Shown here one piece after another: positions 33,982 through 45,198 of a stretch of 64,000 nt of DNA. A program made the translations under genes and the position numbers. Location of the stretch: the NCBI GenBank assembly GCA_036971475.1, contig JBAIZL010000001.1, forward strand, positions 216,298,444 through 216,362,443, in the 5' to 3' direction. Each line of letters starts with the position of its first letter. The first letter of the stretch is position 1. Source of the stretch: Prosapia bicincta (Eukaryota; Arthropoda; Insecta; Hemiptera; Cercopidae). The notes beneath the pieces are model-generated. The model did not search any database and had not been told where the DNA came from. It saw only the letters and a list, made by a program, of their open reading frames with translations.

Positions 33982-35234
33982 AAAGGCAGTTCCTCTGGCA
34001 ACAAGAAAAGCGCGATTGACTCTAAGCAGGGACGTATCCATGAAATGCACCTCATCCTTTACCCGAGATCATATAGTGTATAGAATCCAACTAGTTGCCC
34101 TCTTAAATGTCCAAGTAGACATCTACTAGAGAAGTTACTGTAAAAGCGCTAATATTAGCAATATTAAGATTTTCCACTAAAATTCCACTAACATTTACCT
34201 AAAATGGTAGAAATACTTTCTGCAATTATCGATCAGTACAATTTTGCGTTATGATACACTCGGTAAATCTAAGGTTTTACCACCACACACAAGGTAAATG
34301 TTACATAACCCTACCTAACCAGATTCTCGCGTCGCTAGTAAGAAAATTATTAGGAAGTACCTACTATGTTATTCCTAAGACAAAATTTACCAACCATTAT
34401 TGGTAAAACCTACCATTTCCCAAACTCTATCTGTAAAGGTACTAAATAGTAAGATTTACCAATATACGAGCATTTACAGTTACATATATAATACAAATAC
34501 ATAAATATATCTACTTACAGTTTATGCCGGAGACTGAAGATAACTACTCGTACACCGAAACACCTGTAATAATAATAATAATAATTAATATTACTGACAA
34601 TCAAGAAAAACATATTGCAGTCTATAACTTGCCAAGGTGACGTAATTAAAAATTAATGTTTAATTTTCTGAGTTAATTCATGATTAATAGGAAGGTTTCG
34701 GCATTGCCTCTGAGGAGTACATTGTTTGCAAGCAAGAACTTTGAGTTTGTCCGATCGAAACGTTTCTACTGTTTCCCCCGTACCAACAGTTTATTACGTT
34801 ATGATTACAGCCCTCTGCAACCACCGCAGACGTGAGCTGGCACCGCGGGTAGTTCGGGCTGGAACTATCGAGGAAAACACCGGATCTTAATCTAGCGTCT
34901 TGTCTTGGCCACAACGCATAAAACTCCCTATGTCGAGGAGCTCGGAATTCCTAACCACGAGATACACATCTGGCATTCCTAAATACACCTTAATTAATTG
35001 AAACGGACACCGTGTAAACGATATAAGTTTTTACTGCATACCACACTCCTCTTTGTATGCTACTTGAGTGCCTGCCCATAACAATAAGTTAACCAACAGA
35101 CACGTATGTTATACACTATTCACGTCTAGTTACTACACACATATGTACTCGTTTTAAGAACACAACAGACAGCCGTAGTGTAACTACAAATAATTTTATT
35201 CACAAAACAGGTCATGTAATAAAAAATTGTTTAA
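33982..35234. other. Single-copy DNA with GGTAAAT/TTTACC words
   Basis: Between about 34200 and 34480 the words GGTAAAT, GGTAAA and their inverse TTTACC recur many times in both orientations, including AATTTACCAACCATTATTGG then TAAAACC. The stretch may be a decayed foldback element; part of it resembles 33376-33430. An (AAT)n tract lies at about 34567-34583. A 76-codon minus frame (34684-34914) lies in slightly GC-richer DNA and is not recognised. Confidence 0.4.
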
Positions 35235-35688
35235 AGCCAATTCGTACTTGGGTCAGCAAATAAAATTTTTATTATAGTTAATTTTCAATAAATAAATACA
35301 AATAATCTAAATAAAGTGACATAACCTATACGTTAAAACAGCTGTTTTACCTTATAACCTATTACATAAAATCAGCTGTGTCATCAAATCATGTTATCAC
35401 TGATTTGAAACCAAATGACACGAAATACCTAAATTGCCTACGTTGCCCCTTCTGTGTAAAGTTTTTCTCCCGTATAAAACTAAATTTAATTCATTATTTA
35501 ATTTAATTATTGAATTAATGTTTGAAAAAACTGTATTCACATTAATTGTCATTCACTACAAGTTTAAAAAATATATTTGAAGTTGAGTGGACGAATAAAA
35601 CGTATTTTATCAACGATTGAAAATTTGAACAAGGTATCTTTTAAAGATATCTATATAAAGAGAGTGTAAGCTAATAGTAGGAATTGAA
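35235..35688 (-). mobile_element. Family A TIR element, full-length minus-strand copy
   Basis: On the plus strand it begins GCCAATTCGTACTTGGG and ends GTAAGCTAATAGTAGGAATTG, so it is reversed relative to the copy at 25.6 kb. Shared blocks are AAAACAGCTGTTTTACC, ATAAAATCAGCTGTG, CATTCACTACAAG, GAGTGGACGAATAAAA, and AGAGAGTGTAAGCTAATAG (single copy of the satellite-forming region). It is about 454 bp, the same size as the 25.6-kb copy, and non-coding. Confidence 0.78.
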
Positions 35689-37597
35689 AAATGTATTCCC
35701 AATTGTTATTCTACCTTTTGATAAAAACGAATGCTAGTGACATGTGATTAACTGAATTTATATTTAAATTAAATTGTAAACAGTATTTGATTATAGTTGC
35801 GTTTTAATTTCAAATTATTGAACGAAATTAACATAAGTTTATTTGTACACGAACTCGATTATTAGATTTTTAAAGGCGAACGTCTGTATAAAAGTATTAC
35901 GTAGCTCTGATGTTTTAAAGAGTTCCTTTTCAGTTGACTTGTAATGTCAGATCACTCATCCGCTCCTCTCGGATAACGCATAGGTTATGTTTGTATATTA
36001 CTAAGTGACTCTCCAGCGTTAGAGCAATATTACGATGCACTTGCCCAGATATCCAGTCCATAGATAGCGATGTTTGCATTCTAGAAACTGATACAATATC
36101 GGCTATATTTGTAACAGGAAATGTGTTGTGATTTTTCTGACTGCTACGATTAGTAAAGGAAACAAATAGTGTAAACTGTTCCAATGCAGTCGGCAGTGGT
36201 TTTCTGTGGCGACATTTCCGTGTGATAACACTTCCGCTGGCACAGGCTTCGTCAGTAGTCTATTCAGTATCACGGAATGATGGGTCACGCGAAATTTCTA
36301 CTTCTTATTACAGAATGTCTTGTTTAAGATGCACTCTTTGTTAATGTATATATCTATCTTGTAATAGCTCGCTTAATGTAATAACAAATGACTGATTGCC
36401 CTAATCAAATAACAGAGGTAAAATAATATAGTTATTGAAAGTACAGTTTTGTTTATCTCACGTTTCGGAGCTTGTGTTTCCATCATCAAGAAATGATTAG
36501 CTCATTTGTTGAGGAGAAGCACTTTTCAAGTGAGCAGAGGTCGATGGACACGTGTACACTGTATCTTCGTCGTACCCGCTACTATCTCGTATGGAGACAG
36601 TCAGACAGACAGAGTTACGAATGGGTAGGTAGAGCATGAAACATCCATGCCTCGTCACAGTTCTCTGATTTAGTGCCAGGTGTCTCTAGTGATGCATTAA
36701 CCGTCCTCCAAACTGTCCTCAAGTGCAGAATGATAACTGCCAGCTCCAGTATCTCTTTACTAAGTCCAAGTCTCCATTCTGAGAGTCCAGCCTAAGGGTA
36801 AGTCTAACCGAGGGTGGCAAAAGGTATGGTTACACTACTTATTAAGGACCAATCGGGGGTGGGGGTATTCTGACAATAAGGAAGACCCGTATGCTTGGAA
36901 GTTTCTATTTAGGAGGTTGCGGAAGAGCGGACGAAACCTTCGTTAGTCGTTTTTGACTCATGTCCCAGAGGTGGGCAGGGTGACTAGTCTAGGCCCTTAA
37001 TCACTTACATACTGGTACCTCATGTCGTAACACAAGTCGCCTGGGTTGAGGTTGGATTCGTGGGGGCAGAGGATTCAGCCGGCGGAGAACCGTCACGAGC
37101 TAGGTGTGCCGCTGCTCTATAGAAGTCGGTACCTTTCCTGCCAAACGTATGTCGCCGGCTAGGCTCAGTTTGTATCTCTTATTTAAAGTTAACATAATTG
37201 CCAATTATAATTAATGCCTAGCCTTCCATCATAGGTCAGTCAAACTGTCATTGAGTGAGACTTGTTTGCTCTGTTATTCTTGAACAAGGGCCAGTAATAA
37301 CAAACACAAGGAGAAATATATTCACAACAGGTCCGGCTCCCCCAATCAGACGCGCGGGCAATATCCATTGACCACGTACACTTTAAATGAAATATAAATT
37401 GTACCTCTGAAGCAAATATAATAGTTATTCTACAAGAATATCAGAAATGAACACACAATGATTGTATATTACCAGTATTTAGGTTTCACAAACTTATTGT
37501 TTCCTACACATGGTCTTGGTTGTCTAACGGGGAGCTACTATTTGCTACTCACTTAGTCGAGATCAGGTAAAAGCATGACGACAATGTAATACATTTC
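35689..37597. other. Single-copy DNA, partly GC-richer, no gene recognised
   Basis: Two overlapping minus frames at 35930-36288 (84 and 61 codons) are featureless. At about 36460-36490, CTCACGTTTCGGAGCTTGTG and CCATCATCAAG form a pattern seen in terminal regions of some retroelements. From about 36600 to 37160 the DNA is GC-richer and may be an old element, but I recognise no protein. Confidence 0.4.
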
Positions 37598-38010
37598 CTT
37601 GTTAACAAGACGTGTGGTAGGAACTCTTATTGTTAGCAAGTCGTGCTGTACTACCACTTATTGCTGTAAAGACCTAGGTAAGGATTTTTATTGTTAGCAC
37701 GATATGTGTAGGCCCTCTTATAGTTAGCAAGCCCTATGATGGGATCCCTCATTGTTAGAAGATGCGTGGTAGGGTCTCTCATTGTTAACAAGATGTTTCG
37801 TAGGATCTCTCATTGTTAGGGGATGTGTGACTGGGCCTCTTATTGTTAACAAGACGTGTCATCGAACCTTCAATTATTAAAAAGGCGTATGGTAAGCCTT
37901 CTTATTATTAACAACACGTGTGGTAGGGTCTCTTATTGTTAACAAGATGTGTTACGACCTCTCACTGTTTGCAGGACGTGTGGTATGGCGTCTTATTTTT
38001 AGTAGGAAAA
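37598..38010 (+). repeat. Degenerate minisatellite of about 30.5 bp, about 13 copies
   Basis: CTTATTGTTA or CTCATTGTTA recurs every 29 to 32 bp from about 37625 to 37992. The typical unit is GGTAGGGTCTCTTATTGTTA then ACAAGATGTGT. Copies differ at many positions, so this is the oldest-looking array in the window. Confidence 0.9.
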
Positions 38011-38418
38011 GACCTTGTTAGTAACTAAAGACGGAATATATGGATTCCCTGAACAGGGTTGTATTCAGCGGAGGGGCAAGGGGGCTACAACTCCTCTGAT
38101 ATTTCGAAACGAAACTAAACTTTTAAAAGACTTTTTGTAAAAGACTTACAAAGCAATTAGGTGGGTCAAATTTACAGACTTTGTACTTTTGACAACAAAA
38201 TATATAAGTGCGAAGAAGAGGTTAAACATGTCCAAAAACAGAAACATTTTGTGTGAATTGAAGCTCCATTTTTAAATTTTAATTATACTTTTAAAATATC
38301 ATCATCAGAGAAAAGGTTGAAAACATATTTATCTTGAATTCAGGCTTATTATTTTCTAATTTCTAGCTTTAAAAGGAAGATCTCGCCCTTGAAGTTACGG
38401 ATACACCTTTGTCTAGAT
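38011..38418. other. Single-copy DNA with a possible transposon end
   Basis: CAGCGGAGGGGCAAGGGGGC at 38066 resembles a hAT-type terminus, but no matching inverted end was found downstream. Otherwise AT-rich and featureless. Confidence 0.3.
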
Positions 38419-38730
38419 CCGAGCTGTCCAACTTACAAAGGTGGAGGGGGGCGAAAATCAACCTTTAGCTAGCCGCAGGCCACACCAATGTGCGATGCAA
38501 GGTCCGAGAAATCTATTTACCAAGGGATATGGAATTAAAATTACTGCCGGGGGGGGGGACTTTTTAATATTAGATGCAAAATGGTGAATTTTGAGGGAGT
38601 TGGCTTTAACTGACTGATACACAGATCCAATTTTGTATAACTTTATTAAATACCTATTTCTTTTGAAGTTTAAAAATCTATTGGCTGGCCGCACAGAAAA
38701 TGCCAACGGGCCGCCAGTTGGAGAACCCTG
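38419..38730. mobile_element. hAT-type MITE with 8-bp target duplication
   Basis: The left end CCGAGCTGTCCAACT and the reversed right end CAGGGTTCTCCAACT match at 11 of 15 bases. Further in, both ends carry GGCC/CCGC-rich words (AGCCGCAGGCCACACC and GGCGGCCCG). Flanks GTCTAGAT (38411-38418) and GCCTAGAT (38731-38738) match at 7 of 8 bases, the target-duplication length of hAT elements. It is 312 bp long, holds a run of G at about 38550-38559, and has no transposase. An 82-codon minus frame across it is not a gene. Confidence 0.75.
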
Positions 38731-38738
38731 GCCTAGAT

Positions 38739-40395
38739 AATACCTTTTAAAACGATCTGTTGCCTAATTCCTTTCAAGTAGAAGTATAAGAGCCTGATAA
38801 TAGGATTATGCTGGGCACGTAAAACCTTTGTAATTAAGGATAAAGGGAATGACCTGCCTGTAAGGTTTCCTTTTCGATACGTTTTAACGAATATAACTTT
38901 TCCATAAATATGGAAATTAGATAAAACAGAAAGTTTTTTTATTAAAAGATTTTCCATATTAAAGAGTTCTCAAAGCCAGCAAAGTATCGCGTTTCTTTGT
39001 TACAAAATAACGTAACAAAATGCGTTACTGCGTTACTCAATGTGGCTTTCATGGAATTCCTCGGCCATTAAACCCGTCCTTCGTTGACCTTCGGTCCGTT
39101 TAAATCTCCCGGGACCAGAGATTTACGATGTGAAATAGTGTGATCATTAAAGTTTTCGGATGGTAATTAATGTTTCCATTTGTCACGATTCGCGTTAAAC
39201 GGGAACAGCCCGAAGTCAGTCGGGAGTCCAAAGAAACAATCTGTAAGATTGCCAAGTTGCGCTGACACAATGACCGGACAGGAGGCGGGGATCGAATCAA
39301 AAGGCTAAGAGTTTTAAAAATACGTCAAGGGTCTGCTGGCCATTGTTGGAGAAGGCGCCGGGGCTCTGTGCCAGCGGGAGGTATCCTTGTGACAGGTGCT
39401 GCGCCCCGGGGGGAGGGACACCCGGACACCATATTTATTGATACGTTTCTCTATTCACTGATGTGGAAACGCTAAAAAAACCGGACTTTAGATATTGTGA
39501 ACTCTCCCGTAATACGTCTGGCTTGTAGTGGTAGAAAAGATTCGGACGGTGGGAGGCCAAGACTACCAATCCAAATCAATTGCTCTTCTATTGAAATTCT
39601 TACGGTTGTAAATTTGAGTAAAAGTATTTTTTTCTTCTAAATTTCCAAATCCCTTACGAATGGAGCCCTAATTGTCTCAATTATAAAAAAGAAAAGCCTT
39701 ATTTACTAAGCTAATTTATTTCTTCTAAACAAAGCCCACTTTATTTGGAATTTTGTATCAAGTGTTTCACCAATCATAATAAACATAATTTTATTATTTT
39801 TCTAGTTTGTTTTGATAAGCATATTTACTTTGGTTGACTATTTTGGGCATAAAACAGTTTTCCTGTTGAAAAATTCCCAGGAATTGAGTTTATTCAAGAC
39901 GTACTTCGTGTTCTGTGTTCGTTAAAATAATTAAAGCCTTCCTTTATAGCATTTTGAGGATAATTTAAATCTGATTACATAAAGTATCGGCCTTTGGGGG
40001 AGGGGGTGAGCTAGGGCGGCTCCTGAGGGTTTACATAATTATTGCAAATTTCTTCAAAAGATATTTTGAAGGAATTAAAAAATTAAACGAAAATGTACAT
40101 ACAGTAGTGAGTAGGCATGAGAAAAGTTCTGAACTTTTTATTCCTCAGGTAAAACTTTATTTTTTTTAATAACAAAAAATTTGGACCTTGAGTTGATTGT
40201 CTTTTTTAAAATTGTTTGACATCTAACAAAATTTATTTATTTATTAGACCCTATTACATCCAGGGATTAGACTAACATCAGAATCCAATGAGAGGAAAAC
40301 TAATTCGTTGCGAGATTTATGTTTCATTCAAAGTAGTGAAATGTTACAAAATACGAAAAAAATTGTTTATCTTCATCTCGTTCTCTTAATATTTA
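38739..40395. other. Single-copy DNA with CpG-rich patch, no gene recognised
   Basis: About 39050-39425 is distinctly CpG-rich, includes GGTAATTAATG (homeodomain-like core), and is not repeated elsewhere in the window. Short frames are featureless. The rest is AT-rich. Confidence 0.45.
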
Positions 40396-43300
40396 ATAAA
40401 TTCCTTCTATTGGCTTACACTCTCCTGATATATATCTGGTACAAATTCCTTCTATTAGCTCACACTCTCCTGATATATATCTTGTACAAATTCCTTCTAC
40501 TAGCTCACATTCTCCTGATATATATCTTGTACAAATTCCTGCTATTAGCTCACACTCTCCTGATATATACCTTGTACAAATTCCTTCTATTGGCTTACAC
40601 TCTCCTGATATATATCTTGTACAAATTCCTTCTATTGGCTTACACTCTCCTGATATATACCTTGTACAAATTCCTGCTATTAGCTCACACTCTCCTGATA
40701 TATACCTTGTACAAATTCCTTCTATTGGCTTACACTCTCCTGATATATACCTTGTACAAATTCCTTCTATTAGCTCACACTCTCCTGATATATATCTTGT
40801 ACAAATTCCTGCTATTAGCTCACACTCTCCTGATATATACCTTGTACAAATTCCTTCTATTGGCTTACACTCTCCTGATATATATCTTGTACAAATTCCT
40901 GCTATTAGCTCACACTCTCCTGATATATATCTTGTACAAATTCCTTCTATTAGCTCACACTCTCCTGATATATATCTTGTACAAATTCCTGCTATTAGCT
41001 CACACTCTCCTGATATATACCTTGTACAAATTCCTTCTATTGGCTTACACTCTCCTGATATATATCTTGTACAAATTCCTGCTATTAGCTCACACTCTCC
41101 TGATATATACCTTGTACAAATTCCTTCTATTGGCTTACACTCTCCTGATATATATCTGGTACAAATTCCTTCTATTAGCTCACACTCTCCTGATATATAT
41201 CTTGTACAAATTCCTTCTACTAGCTCACATTCTCCTGATATATATCTTGTACAAATTCCTGCTATTAGCTCACACTCTCCTGATATATACCTTGTACAAA
41301 TTCCTTCTATTAGCTCACACTCTCCTGATATATATCTTGTACAAATTCCTTCTATTAGCTCACACTCTCCTGATATATACCTTGTACAAATTCCTTCTAT
41401 TAGCTCACACTCTCCTGATATATATCTTGTACAAATTCCTTCTATTAGCTCACACTCTCCTGATATATATCTTGTACAAATTCCTTCTATTAGCTCACAC
41501 TCTCCTGATATATACCTTGTACAAATTCCTTCTATTAGCTCACACTCTCCTGATATATATCTTGTACAAATTCCTTCTATTAGCTCACACTCTCCTGATA
41601 TATACCTTGTACAAATTCCTTCTATTAGCTCACACTCTCCTGATATATATCTTGTACAAATTCCTTCTATTAGCTCACACTCTCCTGATATATATCTTGT
41701 ACAAATTCCTTCTATTAGCTCACACTCTCCTGATATATACCTTGTACAAATTCCTTCTATTAGCTCACACTCTCCTGATATATATCTTGTACAAATTCCT
41801 TCTATTAGCTCACACTCTCCTGATATATATCTTGTACAAATTCCTTCTCTTAGCTCACAATCTCCTGATATATATCTTGTACAAATTTCTTCTATTAGCT
41901 CACACTCTCCTGATATATATCTTGTACAAATTCCTTCTATTAGCTCACACTCTCCTGATATATATCTTGTACCAATTCCTTCTATTAGCTCACACTCTCC
42001 TGATATATATCTTGTACATATTCCTTCTATTACCTCACACTCTCCTGATATATATCTTGTACAAATTCCTTCTATTAGCTCACACTCTCCTGATATATAT
42101 CTTGTACAAATTCCTTCTATTAGCTCACACTCTCCTGATATATATCTTGTACAAATTCCTTCTATTAGCTCACACTCTCCTGATATATATCTTGTACAAA
42201 TTCCTTCTATTAGCTCACACTCTCCTGATATATACCTTGTACAAATTCCTTCTCTTAGCTCACACTCTCCTGATATATATCTTGTACAAATTCCTTCTAT
42301 TAGCTCACACTCTCCTGATATATATCTTGTACAAATTCCTTCTATTAGCTCACACTCTCCTGATATATATCTTGTACAAATTCCTTCTATTAGCTCACAC
42401 TCTCCTGATATATATCTTGTACAAATTCCTTCTATTAGCTCACAGTCTCCTGATATATACCTTGTACAAATTCCTTCTATTAGCTCACACTCTCCTGATA
42501 TATATCTTGTACAAATTCCTTCTATTAGCTCACACTCTCCTGATATATATCTTGTACAAATTCCTTCTATTAGCTCACAGTCTCCTGATATATACCTTGT
42601 ACAAATTCCTTCTATTAGCTCACACTCTCCTGATATATATCTTGTACAAATTCCTTCTATTAGCTCACACTCTCCTGATATATACCTTGTACAAATTCCT
42701 TCTATTAGCTCACAGTCTCCTGATATATACCTTGTACAAATTCCTTCTATTAGCTCACACTCTCCTGATATATATCTTGTACAAATTCCTTCTATTAGCT
42801 CACACTCTCCTGATATATATCTTGTACGAATTCCTTCTATTAGCTCACACTCCACTGATATATATCTTGTACGAATTCCTTCTATTAGCTCACACTCTCC
42901 TGATATATATCTTGTACAAATTCCTTCTATTAGCTCACACTCTCCTGATATATACCTTGTACAAATTCCTTCTATTAGCTCACACTCTCCTGATATATAT
43001 CTTGTACGAATTCCTTCTATTAGCTCACACTCCCCTGATATATACCTTGTACAAATTCCTTCTATTAGCTCACACTCTCCTGATATATATCTTGTACAAA
43101 TTCCTTCTATTAGCTCACACTCTCCTGATATATATCTTGTACGAATTCCTTCTATTAGCTCACACTCTCCTGATATATATCTTGTACAAATTCCTTCTAT
43201 TAGCTCACACTCTCCTGATATATATCTTGTACGAATTCCTTCTATTAGCTCACACTCTCCTGATATATATCTTGTACGAATTCCTTCTATTAGCTCACAC

Positions 43301-43726
43301 TCCCCTGATATATACCTTGTACAAATTCCTTCTATTAGCTCACACTCTCCTGATATATATCTTGTACGAATTCCTTCTATTAGCTCACACTCTCCTGATA
43401 TATATCTTGTACAAATTCCTTCTATTAGCTCACACTCTCCTGATATATATCTTGTACAAATTCCTTCTATTAGCTCACACTCTCCTGATATATATCTTGT
43501 ACGAATTCCTTCTATTAGCTCACACTCTCCTGATATATATCTTGTACAAATTCCTTCTATTAGCTCACACTCTCCTGATATATATCTTGTACAAATTTCT
43601 TCTATTAGCTCACACTCTCCTGATATATATCTTGTACAAATTCCGTCTATTAGCTCACACTCTCCTGATATACAAATACATATTTATATTAATTGTAATT
43701 ATAAAACAAGTAATGTAAAACAAATT
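40396..43726 (+). mobile_element. Family A element expanded by an internal satellite
   Basis: The left edge (TAAATTCCTTCTATTGG) is the left end of family A. After the 45-bp array the sequence continues with ATATTTATATTAATTGTAAT, also found near the right side of the copy at 23134-23476. The array therefore sits inside a family A copy. Its right end may lie at about 44195-44213 (AGCAGGAATTGACTT), beyond a second, minus-oriented copy. The nesting is inferred. Confidence 0.6.
40400..43673 (+). repeat. 45-bp satellite, about 73 copies, derived from family A
   Basis: The unit is ATTCCTTCTATTAGCTCACA then CTCTCCTGATATATATCTTG and TACAA, with no indels over 3.27 kb. Three zones are visible. The left zone (to about 41275) mixes TGGCTTACAC, CTGCTATTAG and TATACC variants. 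The middle is uniform. The right zone (from about 42825) is rich in ACGAATTCC and TCCCCTGAT variants. About 40381-40590 is repeated with the same variant pattern 720 bp (16 units) later. Since 45 is a multiple of three, a 1136-codon frame on the plus strand (15-residue hydrophobic period, KFLLLAHTLLIYILY) and an 820-codon frame on the minus strand remain open. I regard both as by-products. Confidence 0.98.
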
Positions 43727-44160
43727 TTCAACTAAATTCCTACTGAGGTTAACAAAGACAAATTTTATTTTAGCTACCCTAGAACACTATTTATGATATT
43801 GTGTGCTAACCATGGCAACAGTTTAACGTTGTACAATGGAAGTTTCGACGACCACCAGATGGGGGAAAAATTCATATATATCTTTGAGAAATATATTTTT
43901 GGTATTGGAAAGCTGGTATAGGGCCAAAGCACGCTAGACCTCGAACATGAAGATTTTCAGTTCGAATCCGGCTGTACCATATAAATTTTATAATTTAATT
44001 ATTTGGAAAAATTGTATTAACATCAATTGTCATCTACTATAGGTTAAAAAAATATGTTTGAACTTGATTGGATAGAATAAAAACGTATTTTATTACCGAT
44101 TGAAAATTTGTATAAGATATATATCAAAAGAGTGTAAGTTAAAAGACAGAATTTAATAAA
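43727..44160 (-). mobile_element. Family A element, minus-strand copy with diverged centre
   Basis: The plus-strand left edge ACTAAATTCCTACTGAGG matches the right terminus of the family reversed. The right part shares GTCATCTACTATAGG, GATTGGATAGAATAAAA, and AGAGTGTAAGTTAAAAG with the other minus-strand copies. The middle (about 43790-43990) does not match and contains a tRNA-like segment and a CCATGGCAAC site. A separate terminus, AGCAGGAATTGACTT, follows at about 44195. Confidence 0.5.
43915..43978 (+). other. tRNA-like segment (possible SINE head or tRNA pseudogene)
   Basis: The first and last seven bases (GGTATAG and CTGTACC) can pair fully, with one G-T. A box B-like GTTCGAATCC and an A box-like TGGTATAGGG are at roughly tRNA spacing. 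The T stem has two mismatches, the anticodon stem does not form, and the length is 64 nt, so it is not an intact tRNA. A Pol III-promoter-like SINE head is possible. Confidence 0.35.
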
Positions 44161-44679
44161 AAGAAACTAAAATACAATTTTTCTTTTTTGATTTAAGCAG
44201 GAATTGACTTTTAAAAAAAATATGTTTTTTGTTTTTGATACAAGTGCGTAAGTGTGTTTCTGCCATGGAGCTGAAGAACGCCTACAAACTTGTATCGAAC
44301 GATATTACTTGTAAAACGAATTCAACAATACAATGTGTGTGCAGTATACGACTTCTACTCACAGAGTCATGTAACCTAATTTACAGTAAGTTTTTAATTA
44401 TGCTGAACCTATTCCAAGATATTTACTTTACTTTGTGGGAGTTGATGGGTATCCTCTGAAGTAGGCTTGCTCTGTATGGGTTCCTTAGGGAAGTGACAGG
44501 ACCTTGTAATACTCTGCTCGGTATCGGAGTCATGGATACCAAATGCAGGTAACATCCTCAAGGAATGTTTACGTATAATGTAAGCTCGCCTTAAAAGTTT
44601 GCAACATATGAATATATTTTATAAACTTGCAAGTATTTATTTATTGTTTAAATACATTGGTTTTATGTTTGTATGTATG
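44161..44679. other. AT-rich DNA between family A copies
   Basis: It contains the family A-like terminus AGCAGGAATTGACTT near 44195-44213. A featureless 76-codon frame spans 44229-44459. Confidence 0.4.
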
Positions 44680-44880
44680 TCAATTCCTACTTGGGTTAGA
44701 AAAAATATTTAGTTACGTTTTATTAAATATTTTCAAACAATATAAATAAAGTAAAATAACGTGTGCATTAAAACAGCTGTTCTACCACATAGCCTATAAC
44801 ATATAATCAGCTGTTTTATAAAATCATATGGGATCCCTTATTAATGGGTCGAAATAACTATTAGCATACCTGCCCCTTAT
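44680..44880 (-). mobile_element. Family A TIR element, half copy on the minus strand
   Basis: Starts TCAATTCCTACTTGGGTTAG and carries AAAACAGCTGTTCTACC, ATAATCAGCTGTTTTATAAA and CCTGCCCCTTATATAAATG. It stops at a (TA)/(TG) microsatellite, so the satellite-forming half is absent. It mirrors the half copy at 4851-5091. Confidence 0.72.
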
Positions 44881-44887
44881 ATAAATG

Positions 44888-44914
44888 TATATATATGTGT
44901 GTGTGTGTGTGTGT
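44888..44914. repeat. (TA)(TG)n microsatellite
   Basis: Short TA run passing into TG repeats. Confidence 0.95.
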
Positions 44915-44982
44915 ACTGTTTACCAACGAAAAGCTTTGGATATAAATTAATAAATATTCTTGTATTTGAATAATCTATGTTG

Positions 44983-44986
<4 letters not shown>

Positions 44987-45036
<50 letters not shown>
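44987..45036. repeat. (AT)n microsatellite, 50 bp
   Basis: Uninterrupted AT repeat. It is followed by CTTGATATTTTACGTTGTCC, which resembles the minus strand next to the AT repeat at 33.88 kb. Confidence 0.97.
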
Positions 45037-45038
<2 letters not shown>

Positions 45039-45080
45039 TGATATTTTACGTTGTCCATTATTTTTCCGTTGCACTGACTT

Positions 45081-45198
45081 TATGAAGTTGATATATTACT
45101 ATTGTAAATACGTTTATCCACCACTAAGTGCAATAATTTTACCTTGTGTGATGAGGCACCTTTCGGTCACTTGACCATTGTCGAATCACTGAATCAAC

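Noticed and set aside
38066..38120. hAT element beginning CAGCGGAGGGGCAAGGGG
   Set aside because: No inverted right end or target duplication found downstream.
40308..43718. 1136-codon plus-strand frame and 820-codon minus-strand frame
   Set aside because: Both result from a stop-free 45-bp unit repeated about 73 times. There is no promoter, signal or non-repeat domain, and both strands are open at once.
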